A DNA stretch of 64,000 nucleotides from Oryzicola mucosus (GCF_014534685.1 NZ_JACVVX010000001.1:248001-312000), one strand, 5' to 3'; positions 8,891 through 18,348 are shown, numbered from the stretch's first letter. Numbers and translations are program-made. Notes: generated by a model from the sequence alone, not told the origin.

Positions 8891-9720
8891 TGCGGGCAGC
8901 GGTCCTCATGCTCGCGGCTTTGCTTTGCACGACGGCCGCTGTCGCGCAGGATGCACCGCCGCCGCAGCCCGTGCCGGGCGCCGAGGACGACAGGCAGCGC
9001 GCGCAGCAGATCCAGGAAGGCATTCAGATCGGCCTGTCGATGGACCGTATCTCCATCACGGCGGATTTTTCCGGCGCCCAGCTCACCATCTTCGGGGCCT
9101 TGGAAAACCCCGACTCGCTGTTGAGCCGGCAAGGCCGCTATGACGTCGTCGTGGTGCTGGAAGGGCCGACACGGCCCGTGGTGGTGCGCCGCAAGAGCCG
9201 CGTGCTCGGCATGTGGATCAACACCGAGTCCGAAACCTTCCTCAACGTGCCAATGTCTTACTCCATCGCCAGCACGCGCGCCTTCCAGGACATCACCGAT
9301 CCCGGCAGCTACAGGCGCCTCTCTTTGGGGGCAGACAACATCCATTTGCAGCCGGCCGATGTGGACGACAATCCGGTGACGATCGAAGAGTTCACCGCCG
9401 CCCTGCGAGACCGCAAGAAGGCGGGCGGACTGTTCACCGACAATATCGGCGGCGTGCATTTTCTGTCGCAAAACCTCTTTCGCGCAACCTTGAGCCTCGC
9501 TCCCTCGGTCCCCGTCGGCACGCACAAAGCGCGCGCCTTCCTGTTCCGCCAGGGCGTGTTCATCAAAGAAGCCTCGACCCAGTTGGTCATCGTCAAGTCC
9601 GGTTTCGAGCAGGCGGTCTTCCGCTTCGCCAACAATCACAGCTTCGCCTATGGCGTCTTCGCCATCGGCCTCGCCATGCTGACGGGTTGGCTCGGCCGGA
9701 TCGTCTTCAAGCGGGACTGA
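8890..9720 (+). CDS. TIGR02186-family membrane-anchored periplasmic protein
   Basis: A 276-residue protein. An N-terminal signal peptide (MRAAVLMLAALLCTTAAVAQ, cleavage after AVA likely) leads to a beta-rich periplasmic domain with IQIGLSMDRISITADFSG, then a C-terminal transmembrane helix (FAYGVFAIGLAMLTGWLGRIVF) ending in Lys/Arg. This is the alphaproteobacterial family TIGR02186, regularly found just after a TauE/SafE gene. The start overlaps the TauE stop as TGATG. An accessory or quality-control role for the transporter is inferred; no biochemical function is known. A longer open frame starting at 7918 is out of frame with TauE and was not used. Confidence 0.88.
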   Translation: MRAAVLMLAALLCTTAAVAQDAPPPQPVPGAEDDRQRAQQIQEGIQIGLSMDRISITADFSGAQLTIFGALENPDSLLSRQGRYDVVVVLEGPTRPVVVRRKSRVLGMWINTESETFLNVPMSYSIASTRAFQDITDPGSYRRLSLGADNIHLQPADVDDNPVTIEEFTAALRDRKKAGGLFTDNIGGVHFLSQNLFRATLSLAPSVPVGTHKARAFLFRQGVFIKEASTQLVIVKSGFEQAVFRFANNHSFAYGVFAIGLAMLTGWLGRIVFKRD

Positions 9721-9724
9721 CCGG

Positions 9725-10441
9725 TTACGCCCGCAACAGCGACCCGGCGATCGGATAGACGCGGGCCTGTCCCAGCATGTAGGCCATCAGCGCTTCGCGC
9801 CGGAACAGGCCGGCATAGGCCTTGTCGAGGACGTTGAGCGAGCCCGTGAAAGCCCCGAAGGCCGGCATGATCAGCCGCAGGCCGTCGCTGGCAAAGCAGC
9901 GGCGGCGCACCGAGCGGCCGCGCTGGACAATGCGGGCGCAGGGATGCAGGTGGCCGGCGATCTCGCCTTCGCCGCCCTTGCGGGCCGGCTCGTGGCGAAA
10001 GACAAGACCGGCAACGGCTAACTCGCGAACCGTTTCGCCCGGCAGATCGGCGGGCGCTTCGGGGTCGTGGTTGCCCGCGACCCAATACCAGTCGCGGCCT
10101 GCCATCATGGTTTCGAGCCCGGCACGAAAAATCTCATGCAGGCGCGCCGCGCCCTGCCCGTCGTGAAAACTGTCGCCCAGGCTGACGACGATGCGCGGGC
10201 GGTAATCGGCGATGACCGCTTCCAGCCGCTGCAGCGTCACCGCGGTGTCATAGGGCGGCAGCAGCGCACCGCGCCGGGCAAAGGACGAGCCTTTTTCCAA
10301 ATGCAGGTCGGACACGGCGAGCAGGCCGAGATCGCGGAAATAAAGCGCACCACGCAGGTCACAGACAGCGCGCTGCCCGGCCACGACGATGGCGTCGGCC
10401 TGGCTCGAACCTGGTGACATATCGCGCGCTGCGACGTTCAT
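9725..10441 (-). CDS. pdeM: Ligase-associated DNA damage response endonuclease PdeM
   Basis: A 238-residue calcineurin-like metallophosphoesterase. Motifs appear in order: VSDLHLEKG (Asp-x-His), SLGDSFHD, VAGNHDPEA and GEIAGHLHPCA, which provide the two-metal site. This matches the family TIGR04123 that travels with bacterial Lhr-type helicase, MBL exonuclease and ATP-dependent ligase. The start overlaps the lhr stop by four bases (ATGA), so both are made from one mRNA. It probably processes damaged DNA ends in the cytoplasm together with the helicase. Confidence 0.92.
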   Translation of the reverse strand: MNVAARDMSPGSSQADAIVVAGQRAVCDLRGALYFRDLGLLAVSDLHLEKGSSFARRGALLPPYDTAVTLQRLEAVIADYRPRIVVSLGDSFHDGQGAARLHEIFRAGLETMMAGRDWYWVAGNHDPEAPADLPGETVRELAVAGLVFRHEPARKGGEGEIAGHLHPCARIVQRGRSVRRRCFASDGLRLIMPAFGAFTGSLNVLDKAYAGLFRREALMAYMLGQARVYPIAGSLLRA

Positions 10442-12954
10442 TCCGGCCCCATTGCCTCTTCAATCAGATCAGCCGCTTCCGACAGCAGCGAATCGTTTGC
10501 CTCGCCATTGACCGACTCGCGGCCGATTTCCATCATCACCGGCACCGCCAGAGGCGAGATGTGATCGAGCGCCTTATGCATGATTCGACCGCGAATGCGC
10601 GAGAGCATCTCGGCCAGTCTCCTGACATCGAGCAGGCCCGAGCCCGCATCCGCCCGCGTCGCCCGCAGCAGGATATGGTCGGGCTCATGGCTGCGGAGTA
10701 CGTCGTAAATGAGGTCGGCGGAGACCGTCACCTGCCGGCCGCTTTTCTCTTGGCCGGGATAGCGCTTTTCGATCAGCCCGGCGATCACGGCGCAGTTGCG
10801 GAAGGTGCGCTTCAGCAGCCAGCTGTCGTTGAGCCAGGCTTCGAGATCGTCGCCCAGCATATCCTCGTCGAACAGGTCGTCGAGCGAGGGCTTCTTCGCC
10901 TTGAACATCGCGCCCATGTCGCCCAGCGACCAGACGGCGAGAGAATAGTCCGTCGCCACGAAGCCGAGCGGACGGGCGCCGGACCGCTCCAGGCGGCGTG
11001 TCAGCAGCATGCCGAGCGTCTGGTGCGCCAGCCGCCCCTCGAATGGATAGGCCACCATGTAAAAGCGGCTGCCGCGCGGAAAGGTCTCTACCAGAAGCTG
11101 GTCCTTGGGCGGCAGCACGGACTTGTCCTGCTGGATGCGCAGCCAGTCCGACACCTGATCGGGCAGCGACGACCAGCGCGCCGGATCGGCCAGCATGCCG
11201 CGCACCTGTTCGGCGAGATAGGTCGACAGCGGGAACTTGCCCCCGGCATAGGAGGGCACCAGCACTTTGCTGCTGTTGCCGTTGGAGACATAGCATTCGT
11301 TCTCGCGAATGCCTTCGAAGCGCAGCACCTTGCCGGCGAAGATGAACATGTCGCCCTGGGTCAGGGTTTCGACAAAATGCTCCTCGATCTTGCCGAGAGG
11401 CGCACCGCCGCGCATCGCCCCGCCCTTGGCGCGGGTGTAGCGCACGTTCAGCGCCGGCGCTTCGACGATGGTGCCGACATTGAGACGGTATTGCTGGGCG
11501 ACGCGCGGATGGGTGACGCGCCACTTGCCCTCCTTGGTCAGCTTGATGCGGGCATAGCGCTCATAGGTGCGCAGCGCGTAACCGCCGGTGGCGACGAAGG
11601 CTATGACGCGGTCGAAGCTGTCGCGGTCAAGCGCGGCATAGGGCGCCGCCGAGCGGATTTCGTTATACAGCTCGTCCGCATCGAACGGCGCGCCGCAGGC
11701 ACAGCCCAGAACATGCTGGGCGAGCACATCGAGCGCGCCTTCGATAAGAGGCGGCGTATCCTGGGCGCCGACATAATTGGCCTCCAGCGCTGCCCGGCAC
11801 TCCAGCACTTCGAACCGGTTGGCCGGCACGAGAATGGCGCGGCTGGGCTCGTCCATGCGGTGATTGGCGCGGCCGATGCGCTGGGCGAGCCGGCTCGCGC
11901 CCTTGGGCGCTCCGACATGGACGACGAGATCGACATCGCCCCAGTCGATGCCGAGATCGAGCGTCGAGGTGGCGACCACGGCGCGCAAGACATTGTCCGC
12001 CATGGCCTTCTCGACCCGTCGACGCTGGCCGACGTCGAGCGACCCGTGGTGCAGCGCTATCGGCAGCGTGTCCTCGTTGATCCGCCACAGCTCCTGGAAC
12101 AGCAGCTCCGCCTGGCTGCGGGTGTTGACGAACAGCAGGGTCGTCTTGTGCTTCTTGATCGCCTCGTAGACGTCGCCGATGGCATAGCGCGCCGAATGCC
12201 CGGCCCACGGCACCCGCTCCTCGCTGTCCAGAATGGTGATGTCGGGCTTCGCACCGCCCTCGACGGTGATCAGGTCGGACATTTCTCTGGTTGGATTCTG
12301 CGACACCAGCCATTGCCGGAGTTCGTCGGGCTGAGCGACGGTGGCCGACAGGCCGATCGACTGCAGATCGGGCACATAGTGGCGCAACCGCGCCAGCCCG
12401 AGCGACAGCAGATGCCCGCGCTTGGAGGTGACCAGCGAGTGCAACTCGTCCAGCACGACATAGCGCAGATCTTCAAAGAACCGCCTGGCGTCCGACGAGG
12501 CGATCAGCAGCGCCAGTTGTTCGGGCGTGGTCAGCAGAATATCGGGCGGCACCAGCTTCTGGCGCTGCCGCTTGTGGGTCGGCGTATCGCCCGTCCGCGT
12601 CTCGATGCTGATCGGCAGCCCCATATCTTCCACGGGACGGCCGAGATTGCGCTCGATATCCACCGCAAGCGCCTTGAGCGGCGAAATATAGAGCGTGTGA
12701 ATGCCGCGATGCGCCTCTCCGGGCTTGCGTTTGGGACGTGTCGCGAGGTCGGTCAGGCTGGGGAGGAAGCCCGCCAGGGTCTTGCCGGCGCCTGTCGGCG
12801 CGATGAGCAGAACCGACTTGCCCGCCTGAGTCCGGCTCAAAAGCTCGAGCTGATGCGCGCGCGGCGCCCAGCCGCGTTCGGCGAACCATTTGACGAACGG
12901 TTCGGGCAAAACGGCGGACGCGCCTTCGGACGGGGGTGGGCTCTGTCGGGTCAA
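10438..12954 (-). CDS. lhr: Ligase-associated DNA damage response DEXH-box helicase (Lhr type)
   Basis: A superfamily 2 helicase of about 838 residues. Motifs: LLIAPTGAGKTLAGFLP (Walker A), VLDELHSL (DExH box), LSATVAQP (motif III) and QRIGRANHRM (motif VI). The Lhr winged-helix and C-terminal domains follow, including the cysteine-bearing stretch HVLGCACGAPFD. It fits TIGR04121, the short Lhr of the ligase-associated repair set, a 3'-5' translocase acting in DNA repair. The start is uncertain: TTG at 12954 gives a normal N-terminus (TRQSPPPSEG..FVKWFAERGW); GTG at 12978 or TTG at 13068 are in frame, but the added residues look non-coding and would crowd the divergent gene. The pdeM start overlaps its stop. 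Confidence 0.9.
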   Translation of the reverse strand: MTRQSPPPSEGASAVLPEPFVKWFAERGWAPRAHQLELLSRTQAGKSVLLIAPTGAGKTLAGFLPSLTDLATRPKRKPGEAHRGIHTLYISPLKALAVDIERNLGRPVEDMGLPISIETRTGDTPTHKRQRQKLVPPDILLTTPEQLALLIASSDARRFFEDLRYVVLDELHSLVTSKRGHLLSLGLARLRHYVPDLQSIGLSATVAQPDELRQWLVSQNPTREMSDLITVEGGAKPDITILDSEERVPWAGHSARYAIGDVYEAIKKHKTTLLFVNTRSQAELLFQELWRINEDTLPIALHHGSLDVGQRRRVEKAMADNVLRAVVATSTLDLGIDWGDVDLVVHVGAPKGASRLAQRIGRANHRMDEPSRAILVPANRFEVLECRAALEANYVGAQDTPPLIEGALDVLAQHVLGCACGAPFDADELYNEIRSAAPYAALDRDSFDRVIAFVATGGYALRTYERYARIKLTKEGKWRVTHPRVAQQYRLNVGTIVEAPALNVRYTRAKGGAMRGGAPLGKIEEHFVETLTQGDMFIFAGKVLRFEGIRENECYVSNGNSSKVLVPSYAGGKFPLSTYLAEQVRGMLADPARWSSLPDQVSDWLRIQQDKSVLPPKDQLLVETFPRGSRFYMVAYPFEGRLAHQTLGMLLTRRLERSGARPLGFVATDYSLAVWSLGDMGAMFKAKKPSLDDLFDEDMLGDDLEAWLNDSWLLKRTFRNCAVIAGLIEKRYPGQEKSGRQVTVSADLIYDVLRSHEPDHILLRATRADAGSGLLDVRRLAEMLSRIRGRIMHKALDHISPLAVPVMMEIGRESVNGEANDSLLSEAADLIEEAMGPE

Positions 12955-13164
12955 GCCATAAGAACTAAAGCAGAACACCGGCTTCGCCAAGCGGGAAAAA
13001 CGCCGCGAGCGAACAGCAGCTGTTTTCTGCAAAGCAAAATTTAACCATATTTGGCCATCCTTTCTCAATCAGTCGCTCAAGATGGGGACAAACCAGAAGT
13101 CACGCGGTTACGGTCGAATACGGAATTTGGACCGCTGCGGGATGACCGGCTTGGTACGTGTGTG

Positions 13165-14481
13165 GTGAGTTCAATCGTTCGTTCACAGTCTTTTGGGCGC
13201 CTGTTCCGCCCCTTGCTCATCACCGTCATCGGCACGGCTTTTGCCGGCTTGGTGGCCTGGACGATGGCGGGCATGGTCGCGACAAACAGTTCCGTCGTCT
13301 CCGGCAGCAGCCATTTCCTGCCCCAGCCGAACCTGTATCCGGCGAAGGTCGCGCAGATCCGCCCGACCGGGGCGCGCGCCACTGCGGGCAAGGCGGAACG
13401 GCTGGCGGCGCCGGTGGCAAAACCCGTCCTGGCCGCACGAACTGAGACACCTGCGCAAAAATCCGACCGCCATCTTCCGCTGAAGACGGCAAGCGCTGTC
13501 GGCGTGACGCGTTTCGACACCGTTGCAAAGCAGGCGGGACTGACACCGAAGAAACTTGCAGGCTTGTTCACCCGGCCGGATTCGGCCAAGCCGCAACAGC
13601 TTGCCGCGGCCGCTGTCGCGCCCATCCCGAACCGCTTCGCAGGCCAGCCGGTGCCCTCGACCGAACAGGCTCCGACCGTCCTGGCCTATGCGTCCGCCGC
13701 ACCTGGCGGACCCGCCGGCGCTGCCTTGTCCACCTTGCTGGCGCCGTCGGAAGACGATCTCGTCGCATCGCAGGAACCCGACATCGGCCCGGATGAAAGC
13801 AGCGCATCGCTTCCGGTCTATGAAGACACCCCACCGGCAGGCCCCCTGCCTGCGCTTCGCCCGCGCGCTGAGCCAGCAAGCCCAGCTGCGGCGCCAAAGG
13901 CCGAGATCGGGCAGCCCGAACAGACGGAGCAGCCAAAAGCCGTCGAGCGCCAGCCGGTGAAGCCGAAAGTGCTGACCTATGCCAAGCCGAGCGATCCCAC
14001 GGAGAAGAAGGCCGGCGGCGGGTTCGGGCGCGCGCTGCAGAACCTGTTCGGCGGCGGAGCCCGGGCCGGCAACGGCGTGGCCGTCTACGACATCAGCGCG
14101 GCGAAGGTCTATATGCCGGACGGCAGCGTGCTCGAGGCCCATTCCGGCATTGGCCACATGGCCGACAACCCGAAATATGCCCATGTGAAGATGAACGGCC
14201 CGACACCGCCGCACACCTACAATCTCAGGATGCGGGAAAGCCGCTTCCACGGCGTCGAGGCAATCCGCATGCTGCCCGTCGACGGCAAGAACAAGTTCGG
14301 CCGCGACGGCTTCCTGACCCACAGCTATCTTTTGCGCGGCGGACGCGCGGAATCGCATGGTTGCGTCGCGTTCAAGGATTACAAGCGCTTCCTCACTGCC
14401 TTCAAGCAGGGCAAGGTCAAGCAGATCATCGTCGTGCCGAGCGGCGGGCGGGAAAGCTTCCGCGTCGCCTCGAACGGTTGA
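13165..14481 (+). CDS. DUF2778 (Tlde1-like L,D-transpeptidase fold) membrane-anchored protein
   Basis: About 438 residues. An N-terminal transmembrane anchor (LLITVIGTAFAGLVAWTMAGMVA) is followed by a roughly 270-residue Pro/Ala-rich periplasmic linker and a C-terminal catalytic domain (about 300-435). That domain contains YDISAAKVYMPDGSVLEAHSG, PPHTYNLRMRESRFHG, GRDGFLTHSYLLRGG and AESHGCVAF. The SHGC motif and upstream His are those of DUF2778/Tlde1 proteins, related to L,D-transpeptidases that cleave or exchange peptidoglycan stem peptides. GTG at 13162 or 13165 are the best starts; a TTG at 13051 would overlap the opposing helicase region. No type VI secretion genes are visible, so a housekeeping wall role is more likely than an effector role. 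Confidence 0.8.
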   Translation: MSSIVRSQSFGRLFRPLLITVIGTAFAGLVAWTMAGMVATNSSVVSGSSHFLPQPNLYPAKVAQIRPTGARATAGKAERLAAPVAKPVLAARTETPAQKSDRHLPLKTASAVGVTRFDTVAKQAGLTPKKLAGLFTRPDSAKPQQLAAAAVAPIPNRFAGQPVPSTEQAPTVLAYASAAPGGPAGAALSTLLAPSEDDLVASQEPDIGPDESSASLPVYEDTPPAGPLPALRPRAEPASPAAAPKAEIGQPEQTEQPKAVERQPVKPKVLTYAKPSDPTEKKAGGGFGRALQNLFGGGARAGNGVAVYDISAAKVYMPDGSVLEAHSGIGHMADNPKYAHVKMNGPTPPHTYNLRMRESRFHGVEAIRMLPVDGKNKFGRDGFLTHSYLLRGGRAESHGCVAFKDYKRFLTAFKQGKVKQIIVVPSGGRESFRVASNG

Positions 14482-14506
14482 GCCGCAAATAGCGCAGGAC
14501 ATCGCG

Positions 14507-14683
14507 ATGAGCGACGGGACCGATCTCGAAAGCCGTATCGCCGACCTCGAACGCATGGTCACTGAGCTCCGGCGAACCGTTTTGCGGCTCGAAGCCAAGC
14601 TTGACGGAGCGGAGCCCGACGCAAAACCGCCGCTGCGCTCACGCGGCATGCTCGGCAGCCCGCAGACGACGAAACGGTCGTAG
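14507..14683 (+). CDS. slyX: SlyX family protein
   Basis: A 58-residue protein. LESRIADLERMVTELRRTVLRLEAKL is one continuous coiled-coil helix as in SlyX, followed by a short basic tail with Pro. The ATG at 14507 has AGGA 8 bases upstream. It lies 25 bases after the DUF2778 gene on the same strand and is probably cotranscribed. SlyX has no established biochemical function. It is convergent with the methyltransferase, whose stop lies 3 bases past the slyX stop. Confidence 0.8.
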   Translation: MSDGTDLESRIADLERMVTELRRTVLRLEAKLDGAEPDAKPPLRSRGMLGSPQTTKRS

Positions 14684-14686
14684 AGT

Positions 14687-15601
14687 TCAGCGCTTTTCCG
14701 CCACGACGATCAGCCCGGTGACCGGCTCGCCGCGGTCCTGGCGGATCGTCGCCTCGGTGAACGACCGCCGCGAAAAGCCGTTCTCCGACAGCAGCCGCTC
14801 AATATAGACAGGGCCGTGCGCATAGCGGCGCGAGGGTTGCAGCGCATAGTCGCCCTCGATAGCCAGTTTCTCGACCGAAAAGGCGAACAGACCGGCCGGC
14901 GCAACGCTCTTGGCGATCACAGCAACGATCCTGTCGAGCGCGCCGAGATACATGAACACATCCGCCGCCGTCACCAGTTCGGCCTTGTCGACCAGCGCCT
15001 CGAAGGTCTGCAGATCGGCCTTCTCCAGCCTGTCATAGACGTTTTTCCCGCGCGCCTTGCGCAGCATCTCGGCGGAGATGTCATAGCCGTCGAGGCGATC
15101 CACGACCGGCCGCAGCCGCTCGCCCATCAGACCCGTCCCGCAGCCAAGATCGACGGCATGCGCGAAACGCCTCTGGTCGGCGGCGCGAATAGCGTCGAAC
15201 AGCAGTTCCGGCACGCGGTAGTCCAGCGTTTCGACCAAAGCGTGGTCGAATTTTCCCGCATACTGGTCGAACAGAGTTTCGACGAAGGCGCTGGGCGGCG
15301 CTTCAGGGCCGGGAGTTGCCCCAGCCAGCGCCAGCTTGAGCGCAGCACCCGCATGGTCCGCCGGATCGAGCCTTTGCGCCATGCGCCAGGCTTCTGTCGC
15401 TTGCTTAAGCGCGCCGGCGGCTTCCTGGAATTCGCCGAGCCGGAACCAGCCCATCGCCCAGTCGGGCGCGATTTCCAGCGCCCCAAGCATCAGTTCGGCG
15501 GCGGCCGCATGATCTTCGGAGGCAAACAGCATTTCGGCATAGTCCGCGCGCCGGTCGGCAAGCAGGTCACCGGACGATGTCTCAAACGGTTTGCCTGCCA
15601 T
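14687..15601 (-). CDS. TPR-containing class I SAM-dependent methyltransferase
   Basis: A 304-residue protein. The N-terminal half (about 10-105) has TPR-like helices (DYAEMLFASEDHAAAAELMLGALEI, AMGWFRLGEFQEAAGALKQATEA). The C-terminal half is a Rossmann methyltransferase with motif I AVDLGCGTGLMGERLRP, motif II DGYDISAEMLRKAR and VTAADVFMYLGALDRIV. The substrate is unknown; the TPR segment suggests a protein or large-molecule acceptor. It is divergent from the exonuclease gene (100-base shared upstream region) and is wedged between the two halves of the DNA-repair cluster. Confidence 0.87.
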   Translation of the reverse strand: MAGKPFETSSGDLLADRRADYAEMLFASEDHAAAAELMLGALEIAPDWAMGWFRLGEFQEAAGALKQATEAWRMAQRLDPADHAGAALKLALAGATPGPEAPPSAFVETLFDQYAGKFDHALVETLDYRVPELLFDAIRAADQRRFAHAVDLGCGTGLMGERLRPVVDRLDGYDISAEMLRKARGKNVYDRLEKADLQTFEALVDKAELVTAADVFMYLGALDRIVAVIAKSVAPAGLFAFSVEKLAIEGDYALQPSRRYAHGPVYIERLLSENGFSRRSFTEATIRQDRGEPVTGLIVVAEKR

Positions 15602-15701
15602 GGGGCTCTCGCTGGGAAGGATGATGGCGGGCTATAGGCGGAGTCAGGAGTGCAGCGCAAGGCATCTTCCCCAAGCCGCGCAGAAACCTATCTAGAGGAT
15701 C

Positions 15702-16712
15702 ATGCGCGCCCGCGACCTGCTTCATCCCCGCCCCGAAGGCCTTTATTGCCCGCCCGGCGATTTCTACATCGATCCGGTGCGGCCCGTGGGGCGCGCTTTG
15801 ATCACCCATGGCCATTCCGACCATGCCCGCTCAGGGCATGCCCATGTGCTGGCTACGCGACAGACCCTCGACATCATGGCGCTGCGTTATGGCGAGGATT
15901 TCGCTGGTACGACGCAGACGGCTGTGATCGGCGAAATCATCGACATCGGCGGGGTGAAGGTCAGCTTCCACCCGGCAGGCCATGTGCTGGGTTCGGCGCA
16001 GATCGCCGTCGAGCATGGCGGCGTGCGCATCGTTGCCTCTGGCGACTACAAGCGCCGGGCCGATCCCACCTGCGCCTCTTTCGAAACGATACAATGTGAT
16101 GTGTTCATCACCGAAGCCACCTTCGGCCTGCCGGTGTTCCGACATCCCGATGCGGGCCACGAGGTCGAGAAACTGATGAAGTCAGCCCAACAGTTTCCCG
16201 AGCGCGCGCATCTCGTCGGCGCCTATGCTCTGGGCAAGGCGCAGCGGGTGATGCGGCTTCTGCGCGACAATGGCTATGACCGGCCGATCTACATCCACGG
16301 CGCGCTGGTCAAGCTCAGCGACTACTACCAGAACCAGGGCATTGCGCTGGGCGAACTGCTGCCCGCCACCGTCGACCGCAGCGGCAAGGAGAACTTCGCC
16401 GGGGCCATCGTCGTCGGCCCACCATCGGCCTTCGCCGACCGCTGGGCGCGGCGCTTTCCCGATCCGGTCTCGGCCTTCGCCTCGGGCTGGATGCGCATCC
16501 GCCAACGCGCCAAGCAGCGTGGCGTGGAACTGCCGCTGATCATCTCCGACCATTCCGACTGGGACGAATTGACCGAGACCATCACCGAGACCGGGGCGTC
16601 GGAGGTCTGGGTCACGCATGGCCGCGAGGAAGCGCTGGTGCGCTGGTGCGAGTTGCAAGGCATCGCCGCGCGGCCGCTGCATCTCGTCGGCTACGAGGAC
16701 GAGGGAGATTGA
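15702..16712 (+). CDS. Ligase-associated DNA exonuclease (MBL fold)
   Basis: A 336-residue MBL-fold nuclease of the beta-CASP-like repair type (family TIGR04122). LITHGHSDHARSGH carries the HxHxDH metal site, followed by FHPAGHVLGSAQI, SGDYKRRADPTC and a C-terminal ISDHSDWDELTETI with WVTHGREEALVRWC. It is expected to trim damaged DNA ends for the ligase encoded 37 bases downstream on the same strand. Together with pdeM and lhr it completes the four-gene ligase-associated damage-response set. Confidence 0.92.
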   Translation: MRARDLLHPRPEGLYCPPGDFYIDPVRPVGRALITHGHSDHARSGHAHVLATRQTLDIMALRYGEDFAGTTQTAVIGEIIDIGGVKVSFHPAGHVLGSAQIAVEHGGVRIVASGDYKRRADPTCASFETIQCDVFITEATFGLPVFRHPDAGHEVEKLMKSAQQFPERAHLVGAYALGKAQRVMRLLRDNGYDRPIYIHGALVKLSDYYQNQGIALGELLPATVDRSGKENFAGAIVVGPPSAFADRWARRFPDPVSAFASGWMRIRQRAKQRGVELPLIISDHSDWDELTETITETGASEVWVTHGREEALVRWCELQGIAARPLHLVGYEDEGD

Positions 16713-16749
16713 TGGTGGCTTTGATCAACACTACCACCCGCTGGCCATC

Positions 16750-18348
16750 ATGAACCGCTTCGCTGAACTCCTCGACCGGCTGGTGCTGACGCCGTCGCGC
16801 AACGGCAAGCTGAAGCTGATGGTCGATTATTTCCGCGCTGTCGAAGACCCCGACCGAGGCTTGGCGCTCGCGGCCATCACCGGCGATCTGAACATCGCAG
16901 CCGTCAAGCCCGCCATGCTGCGGCAGCTGGTTTCGGAACGCATGGACCCGGTGCTGTTCGGCTATTCCTACGATTATGTCGGCGACCTCGCGGAAACCGT
17001 TTCGCTGGTCTGGCCTGACGCTCCCGAACGCAGGCCGAACCGGCCGCCGACGCTCGCCGACGTGGTCGCTCTGCTGCAGTCCGCCAGCCGCTCGGACGGT
17101 CCGAAAGTGCTTGCCGGGCTGCTCGATTCCGCCGGCATCGAGGCGCGCTATGCCATCATCAAGCTGGTCACCGGCGGGCTGCGCATCGGCGTGTCGGCGC
17201 GTCTCGCCAAGCAGGCGCTGGCCGATTTCGGCGATGTCGATGTCGCCGAGATCGAAGAACTCTGGCACGGCCTGGCGCCACCCTATCTGGAGCTGTTCGC
17301 CTGGCTGGAGGGCTCGGCGCCAAAGCCTGAAAAGGCCGCCAAAGCCCTGTTCCGGCCGGTCATGCTGTCCACGCCCGTCGGCGACACCAATCTCGACAAG
17401 CTCGACCCCGCCGACTACGCGGCCGAATGGAAATGGGACGGCATCCGGGTACAGGCGACCTGCGAGGCCGGCGTCAAGCGGCTTTATTCGCGCACCGGAG
17501 ACGACGTGTCCGGCGCCTTTCCCGATCTTGTGGACGCGATGGATTTCGACGCCTCCATCGACGGCGAGCTTCTCGTCGGCGATCCGCGCGAAGCCACCGG
17601 CACGTTTTCCGACCTGCAGCAGCGCCTCAACCGCAAGACGGTCTCGGCCAAGATGCAGGCCAAATACCCTGCCTTCATCCGCTGCTACGACCTTCTGCAC
17701 ATTGGCGCTGAGGATCTGCGCGCCCTGCCCTTTGCCGAACGCCGGCAACGGCTGGAAGCCTTCGTCGCAACGCTCGATCCATCGCGCTTCGACCTGTCTC
17801 CGCTGGTGAGCTTTGCCGACTGGGACGAACTCGAAGCGCTGCGCAAGGCGCCGCCGCACCCAATCATCGAAGGCGTGATGCTGAAACGGCTGGATTCGCC
17901 CTATCTCGCCGGGCGCCCGAAAGGTCCGTGGTTCAAGTGGAAGCGCGATCCGCACACGGTCGATGCAGTGCTGATGTACGCCCAGCGCGGCCATGGCAAG
18001 CGCTCGAGCTTCTATTCCGACTACACCTTTGGCGTCTGGACCGGCGCGGAGGGCGCGGAAGAGCTGGTGCCGGTGGGCAAGGCCTATTTCGGCTTCACCG
18101 ACGAGGAACTGCGCCAGATCGACAAATATGTCCGCGACAACACCATCGAACGCTTTGGCCCGGTGCGCTCGGTGCGTGCCGACCGGACGACCGGGCTGGT
18201 TCTGGAAATCGCCTTCGAAGGCCTCGCCCGCTCGACGCGGCACAAATCAGGCGTTGCGATGCGGTTTCCGCGCATCTCGCGCCTGCGCTGGGACAAGCCA
18301 TCGGCGGAGGCCGACCGCATCGAGACGCTGGAAGCGATGCTGGATTGA
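16750..18348 (+). CDS. ATP-dependent DNA ligase (ligase-associated repair type)
   Basis: A 532-residue ligase. The N-terminal DNA-binding region occupies about 1-200. The adenylation domain has motif I EWKWDGIRVQ (catalytic Lys near residue 227), RTGDDVSGAFPDL, IDGELLVG and EGVMLKRLDSPYLAGRPKGPWFKWKRDP (motifs IV/V). A C-terminal OB-fold ends the protein. It fits the bacterial LigB/LigC-like ATP-dependent ligases of family TIGR04120, not LigD, since no polymerase or phosphoesterase domain is present. The ATG at 16750 was chosen over an earlier in-frame start at 16618 that overlaps the exonuclease gene. It seals breaks during DNA repair, probably alongside NAD-dependent LigA elsewhere. Confidence 0.92.
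   Translation: MNRFAELLDRLVLTPSRNGKLKLMVDYFRAVEDPDRGLALAAITGDLNIAAVKPAMLRQLVSERMDPVLFGYSYDYVGDLAETVSLVWPDAPERRPNRPPTLADVVALLQSASRSDGPKVLAGLLDSAGIEARYAIIKLVTGGLRIGVSARLAKQALADFGDVDVAEIEELWHGLAPPYLELFAWLEGSAPKPEKAAKALFRPVMLSTPVGDTNLDKLDPADYAAEWKWDGIRVQATCEAGVKRLYSRTGDDVSGAFPDLVDAMDFDASIDGELLVGDPREATGTFSDLQQRLNRKTVSAKMQAKYPAFIRCYDLLHIGAEDLRALPFAERRQRLEAFVATLDPSRFDLSPLVSFADWDELEALRKAPPHPIIEGVMLKRLDSPYLAGRPKGPWFKWKRDPHTVDAVLMYAQRGHGKRSSFYSDYTFGVWTGAEGAEELVPVGKAYFGFTDEELRQIDKYVRDNTIERFGPVRSVRADRTTGLVLEIAFEGLARSTRHKSGVAMRFPRISRLRWDKPSAEADRIETLEAMLD

Noticed and set aside
10414-13044. Long open frame on the plus strand opposite the lhr helicase gene
   Set aside because: Its translation lacks any family pattern and is rich in His/Gln/Arg as expected from the antisense of a high-GC gene; the minus-strand helicase has all motifs.
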